DNA of 64,000 nt from Methylobacterium gnaphalii (lineage in GTDB: Bacteria > Pseudomonadota > Alphaproteobacteria > Rhizobiales > Beijerinckiaceae): assembly GCF_007992215.1 (NCBI RefSeq), contig NZ_BJZV01000002.1, forward strand, positions 124,001 through 188,000, written 5' to 3'. Position 1 is the stretch's first letter. Each line of letters begins with the position of its first letter. A program made the position numbers and the translations under genes. The notes under the pieces are model-generated. The model was not told the origin of the DNA. It searched no databases and was given only the letters and a program-made list of their open reading frames with translations. This document shows, in pieces, positions 27,621 to 38,419 of the stretch.

Positions 27621-28292
27621 ATGGCCTCAGGCATCTCCAACATTGCCAGTACAGCCTCGTCCTCCGCGGCGGCAGGGGCGAGCACCCAGGCGATCGCCGG
27701 CAACTTCCAGCAGTTCCTGACGCTGCTCACGACGCAGCTTCAGAATCAGAACCCGCTCGATCCGATGGATACCAACCAGTTCACGCAGCAGCTGGTGCAG
27801 TTCGCTGGCGTCGAGCAGCAGCTCAAGACCAACGACCGCCTCGATTCGATCCTCACCAACGCCAAGGCTTCCGCCTCGGCAACCGCCTCGAGCTTCATCG
27901 GCAAGACAATCACCGCGGACGGAACGAAATCTACGCTGTCGGACGGTGACGCGACCTGGACGCTAACGCCTGCCCGCGCGGCGACGAAGGCCACCATCAC
28001 GATTAGCGACGCCAACGGCAACGTCGTCGCCACCCAGTCCACGACGCTCGCGGCAGGCCCCCAGTCCTACAGCTGGGACGGCCGTGGCTCGTCCGGATTC
28101 ACCCAGGCCGACGGAACCTATTCCATCAAGGTCGACGCCTCGGACGCCACCGGTGCGACAGTCGCAGTCAGCACGTCCGTGACCGGTACTGTCGACAGCG
28201 TGGATCTCAGCGGAAGTGAACCCGTGCTCTCGGTCGGAACGGCGAAGTTGCCGCTGTCGAGCGTGAAAAACCTCTCTGCGGCAGGCGCTTAG
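27621..28292 (+). CDS. flgD: Flagellar hook-capping protein FlgD
   Basis: Scaffold for hook polymerisation. 223 residues with the N-terminal signature FLTLLTTQLQNQNPLDPMD and QFTQQLVQFAGVEQQL (about 34-72), and an Ig-like/FlgD domain with GPQSYSWDGRGSSGFTQADGTYS-type sequence in the second half. Cotranscribed with fliK. A 118-base AT-richer gap separates it from sciP. Confidence 0.94.
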   Translation: MASGISNIASTASSSAAAGASTQAIAGNFQQFLTLLTTQLQNQNPLDPMDTNQFTQQLVQFAGVEQQLKTNDRLDSILTNAKASASATASSFIGKTITADGTKSTLSDGDATWTLTPARAATKATITISDANGNVVATQSTTLAAGPQSYSWDGRGSSGFTQADGTYSIKVDASDATGATVAVSTSVTGTVDSVDLSGSEPVLSVGTAKLPLSSVKNLSAAGA

Positions 28293-28410
28293 GATGTTTT
28301 CCACATATTGTACGCAAATTCGAATCACATTCGAGCAGGCCGCTTCAACATATTTTAAGCGGGCGCAAGTAGCTTCCGTCTCGACAGGTCAGTCGAGTGT
28401 AGAGCGTAGC

Positions 28411-28686
28411 ATGACCGAGACACCGCGCCCGAGAGTGAAGTACGTCATTGGGCCAGACGGGTCCCCGCTGACGATCGCGGACCTTCCCCCCGTTTCCACC
28501 CGTCGTTGGGTTATCCGCCGCAAGGCGGAGGTCGTGGCCGCCGTCCGCGGCGGGCTGCTGAGCCTCGAAGAGGCCTGCCAGCGCTACACCCTGACCACCG
28601 AAGAATTTCTGAGCTGGCAGTTCTCCATCGATCAGCACGGCCTTGCCGGCCTGCGCACCACGCGCATCCAGCACTACCGTCACTGA
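28411..28686 (+). CDS. sciP: SciP-type CtrA inhibitor (DUF1153)
   Basis: 91 residues from the ATG at 28411. Helix-turn-helix protein with the DUF1153 layout: YVIGPDGSPLTIADLPP, RRWVIRRKAEVVAAVRGGLLS, EEACQRYTLTTEEFLSWQ. In Caulobacter SciP binds CtrA and promoter DNA and shuts off CtrA-activated flagellar and cell-cycle genes. Here it lies inside the flagellar block, directly before fliF, whose upstream region has a CtrA-like box. Confidence 0.88.
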   Translation: MTETPRPRVKYVIGPDGSPLTIADLPPVSTRRWVIRRKAEVVAAVRGGLLSLEEACQRYTLTTEEFLSWQFSIDQHGLAGLRTTRIQHYRH

Positions 28687-28788
28687 GGAACGGCCCTCGG
28701 GCCGCCGGAAGAGTCATTCTGCAAGGCTGAGCCGTGTCCGCACATGCGGGCGCGGCTCTTTCCGTTTCCGGGCCCGAGGAGAGCTTTC

Positions 28789-28827
28789 TTAACCACCCGC
28801 TAACCATGGACCCGGCAAATCTTGCCG
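28789..28827 (+). promoter_or_regulatory. CtrA-like box and FlbD-like palindrome upstream of fliF
   Basis: TTAACCACCCGCTAAC (28789-28804) matches the CtrA site TTAA-N7-TTAA with one substitution. Nine bases on, CGGCAA-ATC-TTGCCG (28813-28827) is a perfect palindrome that resembles, as I remember them, Caulobacter ftr sites bound by FlbD. In Caulobacter, fliF is activated by CtrA and repressed by FlbD at just such an arrangement. Confidence 0.6.
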
Positions 28828-28872
28828 AGCGGGCCGCGGGGCGCCGCGATCGCTTTCGTGGGCGTACGGTCG

Positions 28873-30486
28873 GTGAAGTCGGTCCTCGAACTGGTGACGA
28901 AGCTCGGACCGGCACGGCTCGCCGCCATGGCGGCGGTGACGCTGACCCTGATCGGCTTCTTCGCCTTCGTGATCCTGCGGATGTCGCGCCCGGATATGGG
29001 CGTGCTCTTCTCCGACCTGTCGATGCAGGATTCGGCCTCGGTGATCCGCGACCTCGATTCGCGCGGCATCGCCTACGAGACCAGGGGCGATGCCGGCCAG
29101 ACCATCCTCGCACCGCGCCAGGATCTCGCACGCCTCCGCATGGACCTCGCCGGCAAGGGCCTGCCGCAGCAGGGCGGCGTCGGCTACGAGATCTTCGACA
29201 AGGGCGACGCCTTCTCGTCGACGAGCTTCGTCCAGAACGTCAACCACCTGCGCGCCCTCGAGGGCGAACTTGCCCGCTCGATTCGCGCCATTGGCCGCGT
29301 ACAGGCGGCACGCGTCCATCTCGTCCTGCCCGAGCGCCGCCTGTTCGAGCGCGACCGCGAGGCCCCGAGCGCCGCGATCGTCCTGAAACTCGCGGGTGAC
29401 CTCGATTCCTCCCAGGTGCGCGCGATCCGCCACCTCGCGGCCTCGTCCGTCGAGGGCCTGAAGCCGGAGCGTGTCTCGATCGTCGACGAGCGCGGCCGGC
29501 TGCTGGCCGACGGCGCGCGCGGCGCCGAGGCCGACGGTGCGGTGGGATACGAGGAGAAGCAGACCGGGATCGAGCGCCGACTGCGCTCGCAGATCGAGGA
29601 GATCGTCGCCGGCGTCGTCGGTCAGGGCCGCGCCCGCGTGCAGGTCTCAGCTGATCTCGACGTAAACCGCATCGAGAGCCGCTCGGAGACCTTCGACCCC
29701 GAGAGCCGCGTCGTGCGCTCCAGCCAGACTCGCAGCGAGAATTCGCTGACGGGCGGCAGCGAAGGACAGGTCACCGTCGGCAACGAACTTCCCGGGGCCA
29801 ATCAGCCGGAGAAGCAGCCGAGCCAGAAGGACCAGAGCCAGAAGAACGAGGAGACCACGAATTACGAGATCTCCCGCGTCACCAAGACCGAAGTGGTTGA
29901 GGCCGGCCGTGTGAAGCGCCTGTCGGTCGCCGTGCTCGTCGATGGCGTCTACGTGCCCGGCGCAGACGGCAAGCCCACCTACCAGCCGCGTCCGGCCCAG
30001 GAGATTGACCGGATCACGGCGCTGGTGCGCACCGCTATCGGCTTCGACAAGGCGCGCGGCGATCAGGTCGAGGTGGTCAACCTGCGCTTCGCCGAGGCGC
30101 CGTCGAGCCCCGAATTCGTCGAGCCGTCGCTGATGCAGTCGCTGCTCACGCCGAGCAAGGAAGACGTGATGCGCTGGGTTGAGCTCGCGGTGCTCTCCGC
30201 GCTCACGGTGCTTGTCCTGATGGCCGTCGTCCGTCCGCTCGTGAAGCGCGTCCTCGAATCGGATGCCCCTGCAGCGATGCTCGCCGGTCCTGTCGCGGCC
30301 ACGGCCGGCGGCCCCGAGATCGACGTGCCCGCGATCGCCGTCGAGAATCGCACTGCGACCTTTCTCGAACACGCCAAGCTGAACGGGAAGATCCAGGCCG
30401 AGACCGTCGAGCGCGTGGTCGACATGGTGCGGGCTAACCCGAACGAGACTGCCGAGGTTCTGCGCAACTGGATCCACGACAACTGA
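28873..30486 (+). CDS. fliF: Flagellar MS-ring protein FliF
   Basis: About 537 residues from the GTG at 28873, giving an N-terminus (MKSVLELVTKLGPARLAAM) like other alphaproteobacterial FliF; the frame is open from a TTG at 28822, but that would overlap the palindromic operator. Membrane helices near residues 17-37 and 435-455 flank the periplasmic ring-building motifs (VLFSDLSMQDSASV, GYEIFDKGDAFSSTSFVQNVN, ARVHLVLPERRLF). The C-terminal tail (TVERVVDMVRANPNETAEVLRNWI) binds FliG. First gene of the switch-complex operon. Confidence 0.93.
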   Translation: MKSVLELVTKLGPARLAAMAAVTLTLIGFFAFVILRMSRPDMGVLFSDLSMQDSASVIRDLDSRGIAYETRGDAGQTILAPRQDLARLRMDLAGKGLPQQGGVGYEIFDKGDAFSSTSFVQNVNHLRALEGELARSIRAIGRVQAARVHLVLPERRLFERDREAPSAAIVLKLAGDLDSSQVRAIRHLAASSVEGLKPERVSIVDERGRLLADGARGAEADGAVGYEEKQTGIERRLRSQIEEIVAGVVGQGRARVQVSADLDVNRIESRSETFDPESRVVRSSQTRSENSLTGGSEGQVTVGNELPGANQPEKQPSQKDQSQKNEETTNYEISRVTKTEVVEAGRVKRLSVAVLVDGVYVPGADGKPTYQPRPAQEIDRITALVRTAIGFDKARGDQVEVVNLRFAEAPSSPEFVEPSLMQSLLTPSKEDVMRWVELAVLSALTVLVLMAVVRPLVKRVLESDAPAAMLAGPVAATAGGPEIDVPAIAVENRTATFLEHAKLNGKIQAETVERVVDMVRANPNETAEVLRNWIHDN

Positions 30487-30525
30487 GATGAGCGCCTCCC
30501 TATCCCGTCCTGAGAGGAACCCGTC

Positions 30526-31575
30526 ATGGCTGCCGGCCTGAGCCTCGCTACCCTGAATTCCGATTCCGGCGCTGGCTTCGATCAGCTCACGGGCGCGCAG
30601 CGCGCCGCGACGCTCCTGCTGCTGCTCGGCGAGGCCGAGGGCGCCGCGATCTGGCGCCTGCTCGACGAGGAGGAGGTCAAGAAGGTCTCGCACGCGATGG
30701 TGCAGCTCGGCTCGCTCGAGGCCGAGACTATCGAGCGGCTGATCGTCGACTTCGTGTCGCGGCTGCCATCCGGTGGCGGCATCACCTCGAACTACGAGCG
30801 AACCGAGTCCCTGCTGCTCAAGATCTTCCCGGCCGAGCAGGTCACGTCGATCATGGCCGAGATCAAGGGCGCCTCGGCCAAGCGCGTCTGGGGCAGCCTG
30901 ACCCAGATCGACCCCGACATCCTCGCCGCCTTCCTGCGCAACGAGTACCCGCAGACCGTCGCCGTCGTGCTCTCGAAGGTTCGGCCCGATTACGCGGCGC
31001 GCGTGCTCACCATCCTGCCGGAAGAGTTCGCCATCGATGTGCTCAACCGCATGCTGCGGATGGAGACGGTGCAGAAGGAGGCCCTGCGCCACATCGAAGA
31101 GACTTTGCGCGTCGAGTTCGTCTCGACCATCGCCCAGAGCACGCGCCGCGACGCGCACGAGCTCATGGCCGACGTCTTCAACGCCTTCGACCGACAGACC
31201 GAGACGCGATTCCTTGCCGCCCTCGACCAGGGCAACCGCGGGTCGGCCAAGCGGATCCGCGAACTCATGTTCACCTTCGAGGATCTGCTCAAGCTCGATC
31301 CGGGCTCGGTGCAGACGCTGATGCGCAGGGTCGACAATGACACGCTCTGCCGCGCGCTCAAGGGCGCCGACGAGCGCGTGCGCGGCTTCTTCATGGCCCA
31401 GATGTCGACCCGTGCCGCGAAGAACCTCACCGACGAGATGGAATCGATGGGTCCGATCCGCCTCAAGGAGGTGGATGAGGCACAGGCCAAGATGACCGAA
31501 CTCGCCAAGGAGCTCGCCGAGAAGGGTGAGATCATGATCGCCAAGAACGGTGGCGAAGAGGAGCTGGTCTATTGA
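30526..31575 (+). CDS. fliG: Flagellar motor switch protein FliG
   Basis: 349 residues. N-terminal LTGAQRAATLLLLLGEAEGA binds FliF; the middle domain has the EHPQ-like motif as NEYPQTVAVVLS; the C-terminal torque domain shows TFEDLLKLDP and the charged helix GADERVRGFFMAQMSTRAAKNL. Interacts with FliM, FliN and the stator. Overlaps the following fliH start (TTGA). Confidence 0.95.
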   Translation: MAAGLSLATLNSDSGAGFDQLTGAQRAATLLLLLGEAEGAAIWRLLDEEEVKKVSHAMVQLGSLEAETIERLIVDFVSRLPSGGGITSNYERTESLLLKIFPAEQVTSIMAEIKGASAKRVWGSLTQIDPDILAAFLRNEYPQTVAVVLSKVRPDYAARVLTILPEEFAIDVLNRMLRMETVQKEALRHIEETLRVEFVSTIAQSTRRDAHELMADVFNAFDRQTETRFLAALDQGNRGSAKRIRELMFTFEDLLKLDPGSVQTLMRRVDNDTLCRALKGADERVRGFFMAQMSTRAAKNLTDEMESMGPIRLKEVDEAQAKMTELAKELAEKGEIMIAKNGGEEELVY

Positions 31576-32168
31576 ACTCGCGCCCGTTCCTGTTCGACAC
31601 GGACTTCCGGCGGCCGAACGCTCAGGGCGCCGCGCGCGAGGCTGCGGCGGTCGCAGATGCCGAGGCGCGGGCCTATGCCCGCGGGCTGGAAGAGGGCCGC
31701 GCCCAGGCTCACGCCCAGGCCCAGGCCCGGCTCTCCGACGCGCTGAACCGCCTCGCCCTCGCCGCCTCCGGATTGCTTTCCCAGTCCGATGCCCGCGATG
31801 CCGAGCGCGAGGACCAGGCGATCACCTTTGCCACGGCGCTGGCCCGCAAGCTCGCGGGCGATGCTCTCGCCGCGAGCCCTCTCGCTGCCGTCGAGGAGGC
31901 GGCACGCTCTGCCCTCCAGCACGTGCGCGGCGTCCCGCACCTCGTCGTGCGCGTGAACGACGCCATCGTCGATGAGGCGGAAACCTTGATGAAGCGGCTC
32001 GCCCGCGAGCGCGGCTTCGAGGGCCGCCTCGTGGTGCTCGGCGAGCCGGAGCTTCCAGAGGGTGACGCGCGCATCGAATGGGCCGACGGCGGCATCGTCC
32101 GCGAGCGCGCACGGGTCGAAGCCGCGGCGCTCGACGCCGCGGGCATTCTCACATCACGGTTCGGTTGA
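31572..32168 (+). CDS. fliH: Flagellar export regulator FliH
   Basis: 198 residues from a TTG that overlaps the fliG stop. An N-terminal segment (NSRPFLFDTDF) is followed by an Ala/Arg/Glu-rich helix with repeated EARAYARGLEEGRAQAHAQAQ-like heptads, typical of the FliH stalk, and a C-terminal domain (about 95-198) that binds the FliI ATPase. Low sequence conservation makes the call depend partly on position between fliG and fliN. Confidence 0.82.
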   Translation: MNSRPFLFDTDFRRPNAQGAAREAAAVADAEARAYARGLEEGRAQAHAQAQARLSDALNRLALAASGLLSQSDARDAEREDQAITFATALARKLAGDALAASPLAAVEEAARSALQHVRGVPHLVVRVNDAIVDEAETLMKRLARERGFEGRLVVLGEPELPEGDARIEWADGGIVRERARVEAAALDAAGILTSRFG

Positions 32169-32180
32169 GGCACCTCCATC

Positions 32181-32528
32181 ATGGCTGGCGACGATTTCCA
32201 CCTGCCGCAGCTCGGAGAGCTGGATCAATCCTTCGACGGAGCCGGCCCGGAATCCGTGCTCGACGCGCCCACGACGCCGAAGACCGCCTCGGATCTCGAA
32301 CAGGTCTTCGACGTGCCGGTCGTCGTCTCCGCGGTGCTCGGCTCCTCGCGCATGCCGATCGGTGATCTGCTCCGCCTCGAGCCCGGCGCCGTGCTGGAGC
32401 TCGACCGCAAGGTCGGCGAGGCCATCGACATCTTCGTGAACAACCGCCTCGTCGCACGCGGCGAGGTCGTCCTCGTCGAGGAGCGCCTCGGCGTCACCAT
32501 GACCGAGATCATCAAGAACGATCACTGA
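32181..32528 (+). CDS. fliN: Flagellar motor switch protein FliN
   Basis: 115 residues. C-terminal surface-presentation domain with the family sequence VFDVPVVVSAVLGSSRMPIGDLLRLEPGAVLELDRKVGEAIDIFVNNRLVARGEVVLVEERLGVTMTEI; here spanning about residues 45-112. Forms the base of the C-ring. Followed after 48 bases by flbD. Confidence 0.94.
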   Translation: MAGDDFHLPQLGELDQSFDGAGPESVLDAPTTPKTASDLEQVFDVPVVVSAVLGSSRMPIGDLLRLEPGAVLELDRKVGEAIDIFVNNRLVARGEVVLVEERLGVTMTEIIKNDH

Positions 32529-32576
32529 CACGGCGCCGGGCCGCGAGGCCTGCTGCGCGAACCGAAAGTCTGAATC

Positions 32577-33941
<1,365 letters not shown>

Positions 33942-33948
33942 GGTGGGA

Positions 33949-34233
33949 TCAGCGGTGGCGCCCGGATCGCGCTTCGGCCTCTGCGTCCTGCCGGGCGGCC
34001 ACCTCGGCCAGCTTCTTCAGCGTGAGGTGCCGGACGATATCGATCTCGATGTCGCGGATCGTCTCCTCGACGAGATGCCGCTGCAGGCTGCGCCGTGGGT
34101 CGCGCGGATCGAGGTTCTCACGTTCCTGCAGACGTAGAACGGCCTGGCGCACGACGTTGTAGACGGCATCGCGCTCTTCCCGACTCATCGACGGGTTGAC
34201 TGCACGTGCGACGAGATCTGTGAAATCCGACAT
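33949..34233 (-). CDS. Small conserved alphaproteobacterial protein
   Basis: 94 residues, charged and mostly helical, without signal peptide: MSDFTDLVARAVNPSMSREE, VYNVVRQAVLRLQERENLDP, LVEETIRDIEIDIV. Convergent with flbD, 7 bases apart. I recognise this as a type of small conserved protein in Rhizobiales but know no function. Confidence 0.75.
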   Translation of the reverse strand: MSDFTDLVARAVNPSMSREERDAVYNVVRQAVLRLQERENLDPRDPRRSLQRHLVEETIRDIEIDIVRHLTLKKLAEVAARQDAEAEARSGRHR

Positions 34234-34311
34234 GAGGCCTGTGACGGCAGAAGTCCCTCGCGAGCCTCTACCAGAGGAGCTCGCCCGCGATCCAGCGGTC
34301 GGCGGGCGTGA

Positions 34312-35649
34312 TCAGATCCGCTGGTCCTTGACGCCGCTGATCAGCAGCGATGCGGAGCTCCACAGGGCGAAGCAGCAGAAGAACGTGATCAGGAGTGCGT
34401 GTCCCCGCTCGGGGTAGATCGAGGAGGCCGGGATCGTCGGCGGCACGAAGGTCGCCAGATAGACCTGCTGCTTGCTCGCGGCGATGCGTGCCCGGTCCAG
34501 CATCAGGTTCAGAGACTCGTTCAGCTTCTCGGCGATGGTCTGTTCGACCTTCAGCCCCTCGAATTCGAGGAGCGCCTGCGTGATGTTGTTCGGTGCGCCT
34601 GCAGCGAGCCCCTCGTTGGTGAGCTGACTCCTCAACCGCTTGATCTGGCCATCGACCGCCGCGACCGTCGCGACGAGCGTCTGGATGCCGCGAGAATTCT
34701 CATCGAGCCGCGAGCCGCGCAGCACCTGCAGGTCGTTCTCGGCCTTCAGCTTGTCCTTCTGCAAGTCGGCGATCGTCTTCAGCGTCGCCTCGGCCGACTT
34801 GACCGGGTCGATGATGCCCCAGGTGTTCCGGAAGTTCTGCAGAGCGGCCCGGGCCTTCTTCAGCCGGTCCTCCGAGGCTTGGACGTCCCGCTCTGCATGG
34901 GCGACGAGGTCGGCCTGGGCGCGGCGGGAGATGTCGTTGACGAGACGTTCGGAGCGGTCGATGACCAGCTTGGAGATCGCCAGCGCATCCTCCGGTGTGA
35001 AGGCACGCACGGTCACGGTGATCACGCCCGACACCATCTCGATATGGGCGTTGACGTGCTGGAGCCAGTACTTGGCCAGCTCCTCCATGGGCTGCCCGCT
35101 GCGGTAGCGCGCCCAGAAATCGGCCTCGCGGCGCGAGAACATCCCCGAGACGTTCAGCTCTTTCTGCGCCATTTCCGCCATGGCCCGGCTCTGCACGAAG
35201 TCGCGGACGATGAAGCTGTCCTGACTGTTGTGCTTGCCGATGAGGCCGGCGAACTCGCCGCCGCCGGTGGCCTCGCCCATCGGCTCGACATTACCGCGCA
35301 CGGCGAACTTGGCCTCGGCGACGTATTGGTCGGATGCAAAGACGAACAGGTAGACTGCCATGAGCGCCGTCGGCAGCAGCACGAAGGCCGCCACGCGCTT
35401 GGCGAGAACCACCTGAAGCTTCTCTTCGGGCTTGGGCGGACTCGGGCGAATTCCCGGCAGACGCTGCCAGTCGAGCTTCTCCCGGGCGCGGCGCAGCAGG
35501 GCTACGGCGCCCTTTGGCTTGAGCGGTTCCAGCGTCTCGATGTTGCGGCGCAGCTCCGGGACGGAGTTGCGGGCCAAATCCATCAGGCCTTGCAGACCAT
35601 TGCTCGGCCTCGTCTTGGCCTCGCGGTCCTTGACCTCGTCGGCGTTCAT
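34312..35649 (-). CDS. Capsule/polysaccharide export inner-membrane protein (KpsE/CtrB-like)
   Basis: 445 residues. Membrane helices at about 91-110 and 415-435 enclose a large periplasmic domain with long coiled-coil sequence (about 245-345: AERDVQASEDRLKKARAALQ, IADLQKDKLKAENDLQVLRG). This is the polysaccharide co-polymerase plan of BexC/CtrB/KpsE. No ABC subunits or outer-membrane exporter are adjacent, so its partners must be encoded elsewhere. Confidence 0.82.
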   Translation of the reverse strand: MNADEVKDREAKTRPSNGLQGLMDLARNSVPELRRNIETLEPLKPKGAVALLRRAREKLDWQRLPGIRPSPPKPEEKLQVVLAKRVAAFVLLPTALMAVYLFVFASDQYVAEAKFAVRGNVEPMGEATGGGEFAGLIGKHNSQDSFIVRDFVQSRAMAEMAQKELNVSGMFSRREADFWARYRSGQPMEELAKYWLQHVNAHIEMVSGVITVTVRAFTPEDALAISKLVIDRSERLVNDISRRAQADLVAHAERDVQASEDRLKKARAALQNFRNTWGIIDPVKSAEATLKTIADLQKDKLKAENDLQVLRGSRLDENSRGIQTLVATVAAVDGQIKRLRSQLTNEGLAAGAPNNITQALLEFEGLKVEQTIAEKLNESLNLMLDRARIAASKQQVYLATFVPPTIPASSIYPERGHALLITFFCCFALWSSASLLISGVKDQRI

Positions 35650-35890
35650 TCAATCGGGTCCCTGCGGAGCCATCGGCGGGTACGAGCCGTCACGCCCCGG
35701 ATACGAAAGCCCTACCACGGTCGATGAGCCGGATCGCTCTCGCCTCTTAGGCAGGTCTCGTTTTTTTCGGCCCTTTTTGTGGCGCATGCGGCACTGGCGC
35801 AGCACCGAGGCAGTGGTGCCGGAACGGCGCTTCCGCGATACGGGGTGGTGACGACATCACCGCGCCCGCGCGGCGCGAGGGGGGCCCCGC

Positions 35891-36277
35891 TTGGGCAAGA
35901 AGGCAGTTCAGGGCGCGATGCCTGCGACCGGAACGATGATGCGGACAGCCAAGGTCGATTTCGATGGCATCGTCGTGGTCTGTGCGAAATGCGCCAAGCG
36001 CCAGGGCTTCGCCAAGCGTGATTTCGGCCGCTCGCTGAAGAAGGCATTCAGGCGCGAGGTCCGCGGCCGCAAGATCAAGGTCGTGGAAACGGGCTGCTTC
36101 GGCCCCTGTCCGAAGCGGCTGATCGCCGTCGCGACCCAGCCTTCCATGGGCCGCAAGCGTGTGATGCTGATCGATCCCGCGCTGCCTGCACCGGACGTCC
36201 AAGGATTGCTTCCCGATCTCGGCCTCGATGCTGCGGCGAGCCCACCGGCGGTGAATGTCGGGAGTGGCAAACGGTGA
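35891..36277 (+). CDS. Thioredoxin-like [2Fe-2S] ferredoxin-type protein
   Basis: 128 residues from a TTG, or 119 from the ATG at 35918. The domain has VVVCAKCAKRQGF and, later, VETGCFGPCPKRLIAVA; the CxxC plus CxxxC spacing and order are those of the thioredoxin-like ferredoxins (COG3411 type). It overlaps the next gene by 4 bases. Redox partner unknown. Confidence 0.7.
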   Translation: MGKKAVQGAMPATGTMMRTAKVDFDGIVVVCAKCAKRQGFAKRDFGRSLKKAFRREVRGRKIKVVETGCFGPCPKRLIAVATQPSMGRKRVMLIDPALPAPDVQGLLPDLGLDAAASPPAVNVGSGKR

Positions 36278-37329
36278 GCGCGCGTGTCATGGCCGGTCCC
36301 GGGCGGGCGCTGCTGCGCCGGCTGCCGCTTGCCGGTACCGTGCTCGGTATCGGACTGGCGCTCTGGCTGATCTCCACGAACGATGTCGCCGCGATCGGTG
36401 CAGCATTTGGTCGGATCGGCTTCCTCGGCCTGGCGGCCGTCGTCCTGGTGCGCGTGGCGGTGATCCTCCTGTGCGGTCTGGCCTGGGCGCGCGTCCTCCA
36501 GGGGGTCGTCACTGTCGGAAGCGCGCCCTTCGTCATTCTTCGCTTCGTCCGCGAGGGCATCAACGTCCTGCTGCCGGTGGCATCCGTCGGCGGGGAGTTC
36601 GTGGGAGGGCGGCTTCTGACGTTCTGGGGCGTCACCGGCACCCTGGCCGCCGCATCGGTCCTCGCCGACATGCTGATCCAGGTGGCCACCGAGATGACCT
36701 TCGTCGTCATGGGCGTCTTGCTGCTGCAAAAGCTCGAGGGTGAGCAGGCGGCGTCTCTCGCGGGTTGGACGCTCGAAGTCCTCGCAGTGGCCGCGGTTCT
36801 GCTCGCGGCATTCTTCGCCCTGCAGCGATCCGGGGCGGCCCGGCGCATCGAGCGGCGCGTCGTCTCGTGGGGGCGGCAGGTCTCCGCTGCTCCGGCGAGC
36901 GATGGATGTGCCGAACCGGGCGTTCAGGCGGCCTTGGATGCGGTCTGGGCGCGCGGCCGACGGCTCGATCTCGCCAAGGCCTTTCTGCTGCATCTCGCGG
37001 CCTGGTGCCTCGGCGCTGCCGAGATCTGGATCGCGCTGGCCTGCATCGGCATCGAGATCAGTGTCTCCGACGTGATCGTGCTGGAATCGCTCTCCCAGGC
37101 GATCAAGTCCGCGGCTTTCCCGGTGCCGAGCGGGCTCGGCGTTCAGGAGGGCGGCTTCGTGCTGATCGGCGCCCTGTTCGGGATCGATGCGGGGACCGCC
37201 ATCGCCCTGTCGCTGGTGAAGCGCGTGCCCGATGTGGTTCTCGGCCTGCCGTCCCTGATCGCCTGGCAGGTCCTGGAAGCCCGACGCGCGACGGTTCTGC
37301 CGCCCACTCCGATCGCAGGTCCTCGATAG
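36274..37329 (+). CDS. HpnL-like lysylphosphatidylglycerol-synthase-type membrane protein
   Basis: 351 residues, about eight membrane helices. Shows the family sequences LPVASVGGEFVGGRLL, FPVPSGLGVQEGGFVLIGALFG and SLVKRVPDVVLGLPSLIAWQ typical of the UPF0104/HpnL group, some of which sit in hopanoid clusters and may move lipids. It has no synthase domain. Cotranscribed with the ferredoxin-like gene. Confidence 0.82.
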   Translation: MSARVMAGPGRALLRRLPLAGTVLGIGLALWLISTNDVAAIGAAFGRIGFLGLAAVVLVRVAVILLCGLAWARVLQGVVTVGSAPFVILRFVREGINVLLPVASVGGEFVGGRLLTFWGVTGTLAAASVLADMLIQVATEMTFVVMGVLLLQKLEGEQAASLAGWTLEVLAVAAVLLAAFFALQRSGAARRIERRVVSWGRQVSAAPASDGCAEPGVQAALDAVWARGRRLDLAKAFLLHLAAWCLGAAEIWIALACIGIEISVSDVIVLESLSQAIKSAAFPVPSGLGVQEGGFVLIGALFGIDAGTAIALSLVKRVPDVVLGLPSLIAWQVLEARRATVLPPTPIAGPR

Positions 37330-37529
37330 GGAAGCCGTATCGCGGGCCAGGGGCTGCGTTTCCGGGTCGTCAGCCGGGCCATATCCCGATGCGCTCGCCT
37401 ACCAGGGTGGTGATCGGTTATGCATCATTACCGGGTTTGGGACTCTGCTCCGCTGTCGATCCTGTGCGGGCGTAGGCCTCGACGGAACAGGCCGAACCCG
37501 TCGCGTGGCGTCGAAGGGAGGGCGCAGAC

Positions 37530-38408
37530 ATGAGCGAGACCATCGAGATCCGGGCCGCGGACGGCACGAGCGCCCGCATCGCACTGCGCGGCGCCGAGCC
37601 GGTCTCCTGGCAGGTCGGCGGCCGCGAATACCTCTGGAGCGGCGATCCCGAGCACTGGAACCGGCATGCGCCGTGGCTCTTCCCGGTGGTCGGAGCCTCG
37701 GCCGGCGGTGTCGTGCGTGTCGATGGCCAGACCTATCCGATGGCGCAGCACGGCTTCGCCCGTGACCTCACCTTTGCCGTCGTCACGCAGTCCGAGGATG
37801 CGGTGACCCTGCGGCTGGAGGACAGCGACGAGACCCGCGCCCACTATCCCTTCGCCTTCCGCCTGGACATCGACGTGCGGGTCGATGCTGCGCGGCTGCT
37901 CTTCGTGGTGAAGGTGGAGAATACCGGCGAAGCGCCCCTGCCCTACGCGGTCGGCTTCCACCCCGCGTTCCCCTGGCCCTTCGCCGAAGGCGAGCGCCGG
38001 GCCGGTGGCGGCTATCACGTGGTGTTCGACGAGGCCGAGGTGCCGGACGTTCCGGAGATCGCCGAGGGCGGCCTCATCGCGGCCGAGACGCGGGCCGTGC
38101 CGCTGACCGACAACACGCTGCCGCTCGATCCCGAGATGTTCAAGGAAGCGCTGGTGTTCCTCGATGCGAAGAGCCGTTCGATGCGCTTCGTCGGCCCGGA
38201 CGACAAAGCGATCGCCATGGCCGTCGAGGATTTCCCGCATTTTGCCATCTGGACGAAGCCGACGGCCCCGTTCCTGTCGCTCGAATGCTGGACCGGGCAC
38301 GCCGACCGTGCCGGCTTCGAGGGCGAGCTCGCCGAGCGCGACTCGCAGCGCCTGCTCGCACCCGGCGCCCAAGCCCTGCACGGGGTCGGCCTCAGCCTCC
38401 AGGGCTGA
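37530..38408 (+). CDS. Aldose 1-epimerase family protein
   Basis: 292 residues, galactose-mutarotase-like beta-sandwich fold. Typical segments: GAEPVSWQVGGREYLWSGDPEHWNRHAPWLFPVVG-type start (residues about 18-52), MAQHGFARD with the conserved His and Arg, and VGFHPAFPWPF with the second His. Resembles the YihR/LacX subgroup. Alone on its strand. Confidence 0.88.
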   Translation: MSETIEIRAADGTSARIALRGAEPVSWQVGGREYLWSGDPEHWNRHAPWLFPVVGASAGGVVRVDGQTYPMAQHGFARDLTFAVVTQSEDAVTLRLEDSDETRAHYPFAFRLDIDVRVDAARLLFVVKVENTGEAPLPYAVGFHPAFPWPFAEGERRAGGGYHVVFDEAEVPDVPEIAEGGLIAAETRAVPLTDNTLPLDPEMFKEALVFLDAKSRSMRFVGPDDKAIAMAVEDFPHFAIWTKPTAPFLSLECWTGHADRAGFEGELAERDSQRLLAPGAQALHGVGLSLQG

Positions 38409-38419
38409 AGCCGATCAGG

